A stretch of 64,000 nt of DNA from Rubritalea profundi (GCF_002954445.1 NZ_MQWA01000001.1:3260401-3324400), one strand, 5' to 3'; counted from the stretch's first letter, positions 15,367 to 26,203 are shown. Numbers and translations are program-made. The notes: a model not told the origin generated them from the sequence alone.

Positions 15367-18081
15367 ATGATTGTACCGGGGCAGAGATGGGTGAGTGATT
15401 CCGAACCAGAAATGGGATTGGGAATGATTCTCAAGGTGGAATTCGCGACGGTTGAAATTTTATTTCCCGTAGCTGAAGAGACGCGTTGTTACGCGCTGGA
15501 GTCGGCTCCATTGCGCCGAGTTATTTTTAAGAAAGGTGAGGTCATTGTGACTCACGAGGAGGTGGAGTATGTGGTTAACTCGATAAAGGAATCTGATGGT
15601 CTAGTGACTTACCTGACGGATGATGCTGAGATCCCAGAGGCAATGCTTTCCGACAACACGGGGTTCAATAAACCTCAGGATCGTTTGTTCGGTGCGCAGG
15701 TGGATGAGAACTCGGTTTTCCGGCTGAGAGCCGAGGCGCTGTATCGGCAGAATCAAATCCGTAAGTCATCCTTACGTGGATACATCGGCGGTCGTACTGA
15801 CCTGCTGCCGCACCAGCTTTCCATCGTCAATGAAGTGGCGAAGCGGCTGACTCCAAGGGTTTTGTTAGCCGATGAAGTGGGTCTAGGTAAGACGATTGAG
15901 GCGTGTATGATCATGCACCGATTGCACCTCACTGGACGTGCGGATCGGGTGCTGATCCTGTTGCCTGAGCCTTTGATCAATCAATGGTTCATCGAGCTTT
16001 TGCGCCGCTTCAATATGCTATACAGCATCTTTGATGAAGAACGCTGTGCTTCGATTCAAGAGAATGACCCAGAGGCAAATCCATTTTTGGATAGCCAACT
16101 AGTGATCGCGAGCGTGGATTTCCTCGCTCACAATGAAGAGCGTGCTGAGCAAGCACGTGAAGCTGGCTGGGACCTTCTCATTGTCGATGAGGCGCACCAC
16201 CTGGAGTGGAATGCTGAAGAAATGAGCTGGGAGTACGCGCTGGTCGAATCTTTTGCGTGGATCGTGGATAGTTTACTTTTGCTGACGGCGACTCCTCAGC
16301 AGCTTGGTGTGGTCGGGCACTTTGCGCGCTTGCGCTTGCTGGACCCTGAGCGTTTTTGTGACCTCAAGACCTTTATCGAAGAATCGGATCACTATGGTGA
16401 TGTGGCTGCTTTGGTGGCGCAGGTTGAAGCTGATGAAAAATTAGAGATCGGAGCATTTTCTGACTATTCTGAGCGAGTACAGTCGTACGCAAATGAGTGG
16501 ATTGGTGGAGATAGTTCGGCCAAGGCAAGCTTGGTTGAGAGCTTGGTGGATGGATTCGGCACTGGCCGTGTGATGTTCCGTAATACCCGGCAAAACCTGC
16601 CAGGCTTCCCAGAGCGAAAGGCAAATTTGGTGGGGATCGAGGGTGAAGAAGTTCATGACAAGCTTGATTGGTTAGTGAAGCTCCTTGGTGAAATAGGTAA
16701 GGCGAAGGTCCTGCTTATTTGTCAATCTAAGGAATTGGTAGGAGAGCTTTCTGCTGAGCTTTTGGATAAAGTGAAGATCAATATCGCGCATTTTCATGAA
16801 GATTTAAGCCTGCTTCAGCGCGACAGAAATGCAGCCTATTTTGCGGATCCAGCCGGTGCCCAATTATTGCTGTGTTCCGAGATCGGTAGTGAGGGACGCA
16901 ATTTCCAGTTTGCGCATCACTTGGTGTTGCTTGACTTACCAGAAGACCCAGAGCTTCTGGAGCAGCGGATTGGTCGCTTGGATCGGATCGGTCAGACTGA
17001 AACGATTCAGATCCACGTGCCTTACCTTGTAGAAAATGGCGAAGAAGTTTGGGCTAAATGGTACCACGAAGGGCTCGGGGCTTTTGAGAGTAACGTCCAT
17101 GGCGTCACTGAGATTTTCCAGCAACTAGAAGAAGAGATCACAGGACTAGCTGAGTGCTATGATGCGGATGCTTTGACTGAGTTGATCGAATCCACCACAA
17201 AGCTCAAAGCTGAAGTGGGCGAAAAACTTTCTGAGGGCTACGACCGATTGTTGGAGCTGAACTCGCATCGACCAGAAGAAGCGAATAAGGTGATTAAAGA
17301 GATCAAGAAGGCGGATAAGGACGAGTATTTTGAGGACTTCCTGCTGCGCATGCTAGACCAGTTCGGTGTCGAAGTGGAAGAGCTGGACGGGAGAAGCTAC
17401 CTTCTCAAGCCCGGCAAGATCACGACAGATGCATTCCCTAACATTCCTGAAGGTGGAATGACCGTGACCTTTGATAGAAAAGTGGCACTGAGCCGCGAGG
17501 ATATGGACTTCCTTACCATGGATCATCCGATTACCACGGCCTGTTTTGATCTCATGTTAGGATCTGAGATTGGAAATTCATCGTTTGGCGTATGGGAAAC
17601 TCCGGGCGAGAAAATGATTCTGCTAGAAAGCTACTTTATTGTGGAGTCGTTGGCTCCGAGCTACCTCCATGTTGATCGTTTCCTGCCGAATACTCCCATT
17701 CGAGTAGCATGCGACCATAATGGTAAGGATTTATCGAATGATAAAGCGCTAGCTCAGGCTAAACTCCGTAAAGGGGGAGTGCGCAAATTGCTGGATAAGC
17801 CCGTGGTGAAGACGACGCTACTACCGAAGATGCTAGAGCAACTGGAAGAGCTGGCGAAAGCGGAAATGAAGACTGTGGTGAGTAAGGCGAAGCGTGAAAT
17901 GCGCAAGCAACTCAAAGCTGAAATCAACCGGCTGAAGGATTTAGCCAAAGAGAATTCTCATATCAGTGAGCATGAAATTGCGGCGCTAGAAGAGCACCGC
18001 GATGGTCTGGAAGATTCCATAATGACTGCGCGACTACGGCCAGATGCAGTGCGGATGATCTGGAAAGAAACCGCGATGTAG
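15367..18081 (+). CDS. rapA: RapA-like RNA polymerase-associated SWI2/SNF2 ATPase
   Basis: 904 residues from ATG 15367 (MIVPGQRWVSDSEPEMGLG), the start that aligns with E. coli RapA (GQRWISDTESELGLG); ATG 15355 is an alternative. RapA binds RNA polymerase and helps recycle it after termination. It has two N-terminal Tudor-like domains, KPQDRLFGAQ, Walker A DEVGLGKT (169-176), DEAHH (274-278), LLTATPQQLG, RVMFRNTR, LLCSEIGSEGRNFQFA and QRIGRLDRIGQ. The C-terminal half retains FLPNTPIRV and the terminal helical region. The length is close to E. coli RapA (968). RapA is best known from Gammaproteobacteria, so lateral transfer or an under-noticed wider spread is possible. It stands alone between the defence island and a REP hairpin. 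Confidence 0.9.
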   Translation: MIVPGQRWVSDSEPEMGLGMILKVEFATVEILFPVAEETRCYALESAPLRRVIFKKGEVIVTHEEVEYVVNSIKESDGLVTYLTDDAEIPEAMLSDNTGFNKPQDRLFGAQVDENSVFRLRAEALYRQNQIRKSSLRGYIGGRTDLLPHQLSIVNEVAKRLTPRVLLADEVGLGKTIEACMIMHRLHLTGRADRVLILLPEPLINQWFIELLRRFNMLYSIFDEERCASIQENDPEANPFLDSQLVIASVDFLAHNEERAEQAREAGWDLLIVDEAHHLEWNAEEMSWEYALVESFAWIVDSLLLLTATPQQLGVVGHFARLRLLDPERFCDLKTFIEESDHYGDVAALVAQVEADEKLEIGAFSDYSERVQSYANEWIGGDSSAKASLVESLVDGFGTGRVMFRNTRQNLPGFPERKANLVGIEGEEVHDKLDWLVKLLGEIGKAKVLLICQSKELVGELSAELLDKVKINIAHFHEDLSLLQRDRNAAYFADPAGAQLLLCSEIGSEGRNFQFAHHLVLLDLPEDPELLEQRIGRLDRIGQTETIQIHVPYLVENGEEVWAKWYHEGLGAFESNVHGVTEIFQQLEEEITGLAECYDADALTELIESTTKLKAEVGEKLSEGYDRLLELNSHRPEEANKVIKEIKKADKDEYFEDFLLRMLDQFGVEVEELDGRSYLLKPGKITTDAFPNIPEGGMTVTFDRKVALSREDMDFLTMDHPITTACFDLMLGSEIGNSSFGVWETPGEKMILLESYFIVESLAPSYLHVDRFLPNTPIRVACDHNGKDLSNDKALAQAKLRKGGVRKLLDKPVVKTTLLPKMLEQLEELAKAEMKTVVSKAKREMRKQLKAEINRLKDLAKENSHISEHEIAALEEHRDGLEDSIMTARLRPDAVRMIWKETAM

Positions 18082-18084
18082 CAT

Positions 18085-18127
18085 GCTGGGAGCGCCAAGC
18101 CCCAGCTTGGCCATTGCGAGCTTGGGC
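18085..18127. repeat. REP-like hairpin after rapA
   Basis: CTGGGAG border followed by a perfect hairpin GCCAAGC-CCCA-GCTTGGC, then a second partial arm (GAGCTTGGGCCC). The CTGGGAG box is shared with the REPs inside the hsd genes, though the hairpin differs. It lies just after the rapA stop and could also help end transcription, but no T run follows. Confidence 0.5.
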
Positions 18128-18236
18128 CCGTTGGTTATTGATCACTACCTAGGAGAGTAGTGAAAATTTGTGGTAGTCAGCTTTTTAGTGAAAGCATAGC
18201 TTGCTCGAAATTTCATCAATGAAAGGCAAGTGAACT

Positions 18237-18579
18237 ATGAATGATCTAGAGTGGAATGACTTCCAAAAAGTAGAGTTGAGAGTGGGGGCAATTATTGAAG
18301 CGGAAGATTTTCCTGAGGCTCGAAACCCAGCGTTCATTCTGAAAGTGGATTTTGGTGAGGTGATTGGAGTTAAAAAAATCGAGCGCTCAAATCATAGATC
18401 TTTACACTAAGGAAAATTTGCTTGGTCGTCGGGTGATGGCTGTTACGAATTTTCCGCCCAAACAAATTGGTCCAAGTATAATGTCCGAATGCCTAGTGAC
18501 AGGCTTTCACAGAGAGGATGGTGCTGTTGTTTTGGCCGTGCCGGATAGTGATGTGGCTAATGGGACACGGTTGTCGTAG
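18237..18579 (+). pseudogene. csaA: CsaA-type tRNA-binding-domain protein split by a poly-A frameshift
   Basis: The two halves together make a standard protein of about 113 residues. MNDLEWNDFQKVELRVG through FGEVIGVKK is in the first frame, and [20 protein letters not shown] through [18 protein letters not shown] and the C-terminus in the next. They are separated at a run of seven A (18372-18378); six would restore one frame. CsaA-like proteins are small dimeric EMAP-fold chaperone or RNA-binding proteins. All conserved motifs are intact, so either the loss is recent, or slippage at the A run rescues expression, or the base is a sequencing error. Confidence 0.85.
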
Positions 18580-18605
18580 CTGGCAAACCAACGGAGAACA
18601 ATAGA

Positions 18606-19232
18606 ATGATTGAGTGGTGGACATTTGTGTTGATCATGGCCTTGGGGCAGTTTTCTCCTGGGCCTGACATGGTGTTGTTGACGCGTACGGCTTTGTCTCG
18701 TGGGCGTGCTGCCGGCTGGGCTGTTGCGGGTGGTGTGGCTACAGGCTTGATGTTGCATTCGACCCTGGCTGTGGCTGGATTAGCAGCCTTGTTTCATCGA
18801 AACGCGACTGTGACTGTGGCTTTAAGCATTCTGGCGGCAGGCTATTTACTTTGGCTGGGGTGGCAGTTGCTGCGATCGGCGCGAAGTGGGACTGATTTGC
18901 ATCTGAGTAGAGGGAGAGCTGAGGTTCAGCCGTTGAGTCTATTTCGGTGTTGGCGTCGTGGATTCCTCTGTAATGTGCTCAACCCAAAGGTGGCTGTGTT
19001 CCTCGCAGGGGTGGTGACGCCATTCCTAGGAATGCCTCACGGAGCCGATTGGCCGTGGTTGTTGTGGGTGACGATTTGGCTGGAAGGTTTTTTATTATGG
19101 GGGATTTGGGCCACAGTTCTGCAGTTGGGTGGTGTGCGAAGTAGGTATGTGCGAGTGGCGCACTGGATTGATGGTTGTTTCGGAATAGTCCTCTGGGGGA
19201 TGGCTGGATTATTGCTCTATTCGCTTATATGA
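18606..19232 (+). CDS. LysE/RhtB family amino-acid exporter
   Basis: 208 residues with about six hydrophobic segments. The N-terminal signature is LGQFSPGPDMVLLTRTALSRG, typical of the LysE/RhtB group that exports amino acids such as lysine, threonine or homoserine lactone. The conserved LWLGWQLLR and FLCNVLNPKVAVFLAG segments follow. A good Shine-Dalgarno (GGAG) lies about 8 bases before the ATG. It is an inner-membrane protein; the substrate cannot be read from sequence. Confidence 0.9.
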   Translation: MIEWWTFVLIMALGQFSPGPDMVLLTRTALSRGRAAGWAVAGGVATGLMLHSTLAVAGLAALFHRNATVTVALSILAAGYLLWLGWQLLRSARSGTDLHLSRGRAEVQPLSLFRCWRRGFLCNVLNPKVAVFLAGVVTPFLGMPHGADWPWLLWVTIWLEGFLLWGIWATVLQLGGVRSRYVRVAHWIDGCFGIVLWGMAGLLLYSLI

Positions 19233-19313
19233 CGGAATGGTGAAAACGTATACAGAATAACTAACTGGTTGCGTTTTTCGTGAATTCCTCCAGTTTAGTG
19301 AAACTTTCGGCAG

Positions 19314-20522
19314 ATGAGTGACTCAAAGATAAAATTGGTAGGTGTGACAGTGGCTTTGCTGCTGCACCTTCTTGTGGCTTTGGCTCTGACGCATGAGACA
19401 ATCACTCAATTTCTTTTTCCAAAGCGCGTCGCTAAAGAGTTGGTTGAGCCAGAAGCTCCTGAGCCCGTGGTGAGCTTCCGTTTTATGGCGAAGTCTGTGC
19501 CACAGAAGCAACCTGTACTAGCGCCGAAACCCGAACCAAAACCTGAGCCGCCAAAAATGGTGGAGAAGCAACGTTACAATCGGACGACCGATGAGCAGCC
19601 TCAGGGAAAGCCTAAGAATGCTCAATTCTACGGTAACAGTGATACTGTGACTCAGAGTAATGCGAGTGTGGATCCGAATGCCGCCAATCAACCATCGGTA
19701 GACGGTAAACGCCCGCGTGACTTTCCTAGTACAGCGTCGAATTTTCAAGATGGCAGTTTAGAGCATGAGGCAGTGGGTCAACCAAAGAAGCCATCAGAGA
19801 GTGTTCCCAGGGAGATTCCGTCTCCGCCGACTGAGACGGTTGTCACTGAGCAATTGCCAGATCCAGTCAAGCGGCCTGACGTAGCTCAGCAAATGGATGC
19901 AGGTAAACCACTTTCCGGCTCTAGCGTGCCGCTGGCCGACTATTTAGAAGCAATCAATAAGCTGCCATCCGAGATTAGGACGAGCGAACCGATCGCAGAT
20001 CTTCCTGAGAATAATAAGGGTAAAGCGGACACGGATAGCGAAAAAGAGGAACGACCAAAAGAAACGGCAAAGGCTGAACAAAAGCCAAAGATGAAGGTGA
20101 CAAAAATCCCATCGAGCCCAGTCAATCGGAGTAGCGATCCGGGCTTTAGGCCTAATACCGAGGCGAGTCAGATGGTGGGCTCCATTTCCCGAAGTGGCAG
20201 AGTTTCCTCGCTGGATACTGAGGCGACCCCACTGGGAAAGTACAAAAAGTCTGTGCATAATTCTATCGCCAAAGAATGGTATCGCAGAATTGGGCAGAAC
20301 CCAGACCTCATCAAACCCGGGGCTCTTCAGGTGCGCTGGTACGTTTACGATACAGGAAAGGTCCGCGGGATCAATATTCTGCGCGAACTACAAGGATCAG
20401 AAATCCAAAAAGGTATCACCATTCAATCGATCTCGACGGCAAAAATCCCTCAAATGCCAGTTTCCTTGAGACAGGATCTCAACGGCGATCCCGTTGAAAT
20501 CACGATCACATTTCAATTCTAA
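19314..20522 (+). CDS. TonB-like energy transducer
   Basis: 402 residues. A single N-terminal membrane helix (about 8-25, VTVALLLHLLVALAL) is followed by a long Pro/Lys/Glu-rich linker (KPEPKPEPPKMVEK) that could span the periplasm. The C-terminal 90 residues (from KYKKSVHNSIAKEWYRRI to PVEITITFQF) fit a TonB C-terminal fold. It is followed after 17 bases by exbB and then exbD, so the three form a proton-driven complex that energises outer-membrane transport or a related envelope process. TolA-like function is an alternative, given the long linker. Confidence 0.78.
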   Translation: MSDSKIKLVGVTVALLLHLLVALALTHETITQFLFPKRVAKELVEPEAPEPVVSFRFMAKSVPQKQPVLAPKPEPKPEPPKMVEKQRYNRTTDEQPQGKPKNAQFYGNSDTVTQSNASVDPNAANQPSVDGKRPRDFPSTASNFQDGSLEHEAVGQPKKPSESVPREIPSPPTETVVTEQLPDPVKRPDVAQQMDAGKPLSGSSVPLADYLEAINKLPSEIRTSEPIADLPENNKGKADTDSEKEERPKETAKAEQKPKMKVTKIPSSPVNRSSDPGFRPNTEASQMVGSISRSGRVSSLDTEATPLGKYKKSVHNSIAKEWYRRIGQNPDLIKPGALQVRWYVYDTGKVRGINILRELQGSEIQKGITIQSISTAKIPQMPVSLRQDLNGDPVEITITFQF

Positions 20523-20539
20523 TAATCACCATCCAACCT

Positions 20540-21211
20540 ATGCACACACTCCTTGCAGCAGCAGAGAAAGCGTCAGCGCTTTCCAAAATATCCGGTTTCT
20601 ACGACAAAGGCGGCATCATCATGTATGTGCTCACGTTCTGTTCTATTTTGACCCTCGCAGTGGTTATCTTTAAGGCTCTAGACTTGGGCAAAAAGCGTGT
20701 GATTCCAGAAGGATTAAAGAAGGATGTCGATGCGGCTGCGAACCTGGGTGACGACGAAGCATTCAGCCGTGTCGCTCAGCAATCCAACGATGGAAATTCC
20801 GTGCTGGCTCGCTTGACTCAAGTAGTTGTTCAGCGACGCGAACTCTCAGGTCCTAAAATCCGTGATGCAGTACAGGCGAAAGCGCATGAGGAGATCGTAA
20901 AGCTCCAAGGTGGAATCGGTGTGCTAGATGTGGTAATCGTAGTGGCTCCTATGCTAGGACTTCTAGGTACAGCGAGTGGTATCACGACCGTGTTTGATGG
21001 TATGAGTTCACTGGGGGATATCAAAATGAGCATCATGGCTGCTGGTGTGGCCGAAGCGCTTTCGACCACTATTGCAGGTCTTGCCGTTGCGGTGCCTGCT
21101 GTGATTGGACATAGCTATTTCAATCGAAAAATAGAAACCTACGCATCGCAGCTTGAGGTAGTCGTCGGAAATCTTGTGAGCACAGTCTCAGATGAAAAGG
21201 ACGTCGCTTAA
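20540..21211 (+). CDS. exbB: MotA/TolQ/ExbB proton channel family protein
   Basis: 223 residues. It has three membrane segments: one near 27-45 (GIIMYVLTFCSILTLAVVIF), and two in the C-terminal conserved block with VVIVAPMLGLLGTASGITTVF and AEALSTTIAGLAVAVPAVIG. It forms the stator channel with ExbD that uses proton flow to drive TonB or TolA. It lies between the TonB-like gene and exbD in a tight operon. TolQ is the alternative name. Confidence 0.88.
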   Translation: MHTLLAAAEKASALSKISGFYDKGGIIMYVLTFCSILTLAVVIFKALDLGKKRVIPEGLKKDVDAAANLGDDEAFSRVAQQSNDGNSVLARLTQVVVQRRELSGPKIRDAVQAKAHEEIVKLQGGIGVLDVVIVVAPMLGLLGTASGITTVFDGMSSLGDIKMSIMAAGVAEALSTTIAGLAVAVPAVIGHSYFNRKIETYASQLEVVVGNLVSTVSDEKDVA

Positions 21212-21228
21212 TATAACTCCCAGAATTC

Positions 21229-21651
21229 ATGCAGTTTTACCGCCCCAGAAAACCAATTCCTGCGATACCGATCGTTTCACTGATTGATATTTTGGTGATT
21301 CTTTTGATCTTTTTCATTGTAACGATGCAGCCGAAGCAGAAGCGCACAATCCTAGATATCTCGATGCCAGTGGTGGGGGATATGCCAACCAAGCAAGTGA
21401 TGGATGTGCGTACCGTTTTAGCTCTTTCTAAAGAAGGTGAAATCACTTTGGATAGCGTCAAGGTCCACCATGACCTTCTTGTTGATTATCTAATCGAGAT
21501 AAAAAGACAGAATCGAAAGCTTGAATTAGAGATGGATAAGCAGGTTAGGCTTGAACAAATGATTATGATATCCGAGGCATTGACCAAGGCTGGGTTCGAA
21601 GCTAACTTGCCGACCCGCGTACGCGACACTAAGCAAATCACAGATTCATGA
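21229..21651 (+). CDS. exbD: ExbD/TolR family protein
   Basis: 140 residues. One membrane helix near 16-33 (IVSLIDILVILLIFFIVT) carries the conserved Asp of the proton path, followed by a periplasmic domain. It pairs with the preceding ExbB. Its TGA overlaps the ATG of def by ATGA, so the two are translationally coupled. Confidence 0.88.
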   Translation: MQFYRPRKPIPAIPIVSLIDILVILLIFFIVTMQPKQKRTILDISMPVVGDMPTKQVMDVRTVLALSKEGEITLDSVKVHHDLLVDYLIEIKRQNRKLELEMDKQVRLEQMIMISEALTKAGFEANLPTRVRDTKQITDS

Positions 21652-22226
21652 TTTTAGATATTATGCAGTTTGGAGAACCCGTTCTCCGTAAGAAATGTAA
21701 GCCAGTTGAGAAAGTTGACGCTGAGCTTGAGTCCTTCGTTCAGCAAATGATCGAGACTATGATTGATGCCGAAGGAGTTGGGCTTGCTGCTCCACAGGTG
21801 GGGGCGGATATTCGTTTGGCAATCGTCGATACGGCTCACGATCCAGAGTGTGTCACCTTCTTTAAGGTCAATGGCGAAGATGCTAAGATGGAGGATTTCA
21901 TGCCACTCGTTTTCATCAATCCTCAGCTAGAGTTTTCAGGTCCACAGGAAACAGATATGGAGGGGTGTCTAAGCATCCAGGAAATTCGCGCTAAGGTGAA
22001 ACGCCGTGCCATTGTGAAAGCTACTTTACCCCAGTTAGATGGTTCAGTGCTTGTGATCGAAACCGACGGTCTTTGCTCCCGTGCCATCCAGCACGAGGTC
22101 GATCACCTCAATGGTATTTTATTCACAGACCGCATCAGTTCCTCCACTAAGTCGAGGCTCAAGAGAAAGCTCAAGAACCTCGCTGAGACAAAATGGGAAT
22201 ACCCGTCCCAGCAAGAAGATAAGTAG
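21648..22226 (+). CDS. def: Peptide deformylase
   Basis: 192 residues. It removes the N-formyl group from new polypeptides. All three metal-site motifs are present: EGVGLAAPQVG, EGCLSI (metal Cys) and QHEVDHLNG (HExxH-type). An insert-like stretch (KVNGEDAKMEDF) precedes the second motif. It is coupled to exbD by ATGA. Confidence 0.95.
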   Translation: MILDIMQFGEPVLRKKCKPVEKVDAELESFVQQMIETMIDAEGVGLAAPQVGADIRLAIVDTAHDPECVTFFKVNGEDAKMEDFMPLVFINPQLEFSGPQETDMEGCLSIQEIRAKVKRRAIVKATLPQLDGSVLVIETDGLCSRAIQHEVDHLNGILFTDRISSSTKSRLKRKLKNLAETKWEYPSQQEDK

Positions 22227-22327
22227 TCAGTTTTCTTAGGAATCCAAGTTGACTGAGTTTTCTCATTTCGATGAGATTGTTCATTCTCGTCTAGTCGAGA
22301 AGCTTGATTTACTAGGTCGATAGAAAA

Positions 22328-22352
22328 TTGCAGAGCATAAGTGTGCTCTGCA
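22328..22352 (+). terminator. Hairpin after def
   Basis: Perfect 9-bp stem TTGCAGAGC / GCTCTGCAA with a 7-base loop, about 100 bases past the def stop. It is followed by only a short T-rich stretch (GATTCTTC), so it is a modest terminator candidate for the exb-def operon. Confidence 0.5.
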
Positions 22353-22510
22353 AGATTCTTCAGAAACCTGAGTTTAAGTGACTTTCGGTCATATCTGATG
22401 GGAATTGTGTTATTTTATTAGAAAATTAGAAAATTAGAGTCGACGAGGCTCTTTGAATTTTTTTATGGTATAGGATTGCTATTTGTATGTCGTAGATCCA
22501 AGTTCTCTTC

Positions 22511-24322
22511 ATGCATCCTGATGTAGCACCACTCGTAGAAGCTGGGCGGATTTCTCAAGAAGTCGGCACACGATTATCACAACTTGCCCCCGGGCAATAT
22601 TGTCTCCATAAAAGCTGGGGAGCCGGCAAAGTCACTGATTGGGATATCCGCAGTGGCAAAGTCACGATTGATTTCGAGAAGAATGAAGATCAGACTATGG
22701 GGCTTCAATTAGCTATCGCCAAGACCGAAGTACTTGCCGCAGATCACTTCAGAGCTCAGAAATTAGAAGCGATGGAGGAACTCCGCGAGTTGTCTGTTAG
22801 TGATCCAGTAGAGCTCGTTCGTCGTACTCTCCAGAGTAATGGTGGCACAATGAAGATCGATCAACTCGAACGTGAACTGATTGGTTCCGTCGTTCCTGAA
22901 GAGAACTACAAAAAGTGGTGGGATGGAGCAAAGAAGCTACTTCGTGCCAGCCGTGCAGCAATCGTTCCAACAAAGCGCACTGAGCCATTAGTGCTCCGCG
23001 ATGAGAATGTATCACCAGCTGATTCATTGTTACAGGACTTCGACGCAGCTCGCGATTTTAAAGCGAAAGCCCGCGCTCTCGAAGCCATCATTAAAGATTT
23101 TAAGCATTTTAAGGGAAACACTGAAGCCCAAGAAGCAATCAACCAAAGCATCGATGATTCTGTGCGTAAGGGAATGAAGCTTCACCTTGGACAAGCGCTC
23201 GATCTATTGGTCGGTCGTGACGAGCTTATGGCTGTTTCTGATGTGATGGAACTCGACGCCTCTGCGTTGCGTGTTTCAGATGTCATTGCTAACGAAGGTG
23301 CCAGAATTGGTGCCGAGCTGGGATCACTTCCAGCGGCACGTCAGCGCATGGTTTTCGAAGCTTACCCAGCCGCATTTGGTGATTCCTGGGTGAAAGAGTT
23401 ACTCGCCATTTTTGATATCGTCGGACCACGTGGTCTTGCGGAGATTGCCAAGCTTCTCATCGAAGCTGATGAAGAGGCGGATCTCTATACTTTCCTACGT
23501 AGACATATCGGCGGTCGTATTCTTGGAGCAGATTCGCTTCTTTGGGTTTGCCGTGAGCGCAAGAAGTTCGCTGAGCCAGTGTTCGACGTAGAAGTCGGCA
23601 ACGCTATTCTTAGCCTACTTGAGCGCGATGTGATGGATGATGGACCACGCAAGAGCAGTCGTCTCCAATCCTACTTCATGGAAGACCGCACACTCATTCC
23701 AGACTTGCTAGAAAAATCAGATGTCAATGAAGCTCGCAGTTTTGCGCGTAAGTTACATCAATCACAAATCTTTGCTGAACTCGACCGCAAGTCTTTGATG
23801 GCTCGCGTGATCAAGGCCTGCCCTGCGACTCAGGAGCTTGTGAATAGTGACGGTGCAGAGAAGAAGGACGATGGTGTTATCTCATCATGGGATAGCATTA
23901 CTAAACGTAAGTCTGATCTCGAAGACCTTGTTACTAATCAAATCCCTCATAACCGAGAGGAAATCAAGGTCGCCCGTTCCTACGGAGATCTCCGTGAGAA
24001 TGCAGAATATCACATGGCCAAGGACTATCAGAAGGTGCTTATGCGTCGTCAGGCAGACATGGAAATATCACTCTCGAGCGTTCAAGGTACTGATTTCTCA
24101 AATGTCGATACAGCCATTGTCAAAATCGGCACAATCGTCCACTTCGAAGGCTCTGTAGTATACACAGTTCTTGGAGCATGGGATTCTGACACAGATAACA
24201 ATGTTATTTCCTACCTTTCTGAATTAGGTGACAGCATGCTCGGTCTTAAAGTTGGCGATTCAGTCAAGGTGCAGTCAGAAGAAATGACTATTGCCAAGAT
24301 CGAAGCTTACAATAAAGGCTAA
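22511..24322 (+). CDS. GreA/GreB transcript cleavage factor with long N-terminal extension
   Basis: 603 residues, against about 158 for ordinary GreA. Residues about 460-603 form the Gre module: a coiled coil whose tip holds SYGDLRENAEYHMAKDYQ, with the Asp and Glu that reach into the RNA polymerase channel, then a globular domain ending VKVQSEEMTIAKIEAY. The first 450 residues are mainly helical. They include GQYCLHKSWGAGKVTDWDI near the start, which resembles a small beta-rich polymerase-binding motif, but I do not recognise a named domain. It presumably rescues backtracked polymerase, with the extension adding contacts. Alone between def and eno. Confidence 0.82.
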   Translation: MHPDVAPLVEAGRISQEVGTRLSQLAPGQYCLHKSWGAGKVTDWDIRSGKVTIDFEKNEDQTMGLQLAIAKTEVLAADHFRAQKLEAMEELRELSVSDPVELVRRTLQSNGGTMKIDQLERELIGSVVPEENYKKWWDGAKKLLRASRAAIVPTKRTEPLVLRDENVSPADSLLQDFDAARDFKAKARALEAIIKDFKHFKGNTEAQEAINQSIDDSVRKGMKLHLGQALDLLVGRDELMAVSDVMELDASALRVSDVIANEGARIGAELGSLPAARQRMVFEAYPAAFGDSWVKELLAIFDIVGPRGLAEIAKLLIEADEEADLYTFLRRHIGGRILGADSLLWVCRERKKFAEPVFDVEVGNAILSLLERDVMDDGPRKSSRLQSYFMEDRTLIPDLLEKSDVNEARSFARKLHQSQIFAELDRKSLMARVIKACPATQELVNSDGAEKKDDGVISSWDSITKRKSDLEDLVTNQIPHNREEIKVARSYGDLRENAEYHMAKDYQKVLMRRQADMEISLSSVQGTDFSNVDTAIVKIGTIVHFEGSVVYTVLGAWDSDTDNNVISYLSELGDSMLGLKVGDSVKVQSEEMTIAKIEAYNKG

Positions 24323-24367
24323 CACCCATTTTTATAAGAGCAATGCATAGAGTGTGTTGCCTTTTGA

Positions 24368-25729
<1,362 letters not shown>

Positions 25730-25760
25730 TTATTTCTGTTAAGGAATTTAGATCCCTATT

Positions 25761-25798
25761 ATTCCTCATGGTCTGAAAGGATCATGAGGAATTTTTTG
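25761..25798 (+). terminator. Rho-independent terminator of eno
   Basis: Stem ATTCCTCATG / CATGAGGAAT followed immediately by a run of T, 31 bases after the enolase stop. Confidence 0.9.
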
Positions 25799-25894
25799 TA
25801 TCTAGGTAATGCGCAAACAATCAGCGCTCCAATTCCACAGAATGGCAAGAGTATCCTCAGTTAGAACCCGCAGCCGACGTCATGCGACAGTCGC

Positions 25895-26203
25895 ATGTGT
25901 GCGCGTACTCAAGTGTTGCGTAAGCTCAATGTTGTAAGCTTTTATGCGCTTGTTATTTTTGCTTGTTTCGGGGTAATTGCGACCTGCCTTCCTGAGTTTA
26001 GAAGCTTACAGGTGTCTGAAGGAGAGTTATCCAAGATTCAGGGCGATGAGTTAGCTATGAATGCTCGCGTCGACCAAAAGCTCCGGGAATACCGAGCATT
26101 AGAACAAGATCCGAACTTCTTAGAAATCTATGGACGCGATCGACTTGACCTCTACAAAAAAGGCGAGCGAGTTTTTCGATTTTCTCGCGCACAAAATTTG
26201 TAG
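25895..26203 (+). CDS. ftsB: FtsB/DivIC-like septum formation initiator
   Basis: 102 residues. A single N-terminal membrane helix (about 16-34, VSFYALVIFACFGVIATCL) is followed by a coiled coil and the short conserved end DPNFLEIYGRDRLDLYKKGERVF. This matches FtsB/DivIC cell-division proteins, which form a complex with FtsL and FtsQ. Lying next to eno is common for this gene. It is transcribed after the eno terminator, so it probably has its own promoter. Confidence 0.8.
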   Translation: MCARTQVLRKLNVVSFYALVIFACFGVIATCLPEFRSLQVSEGELSKIQGDELAMNARVDQKLREYRALEQDPNFLEIYGRDRLDLYKKGERVFRFSRAQNL

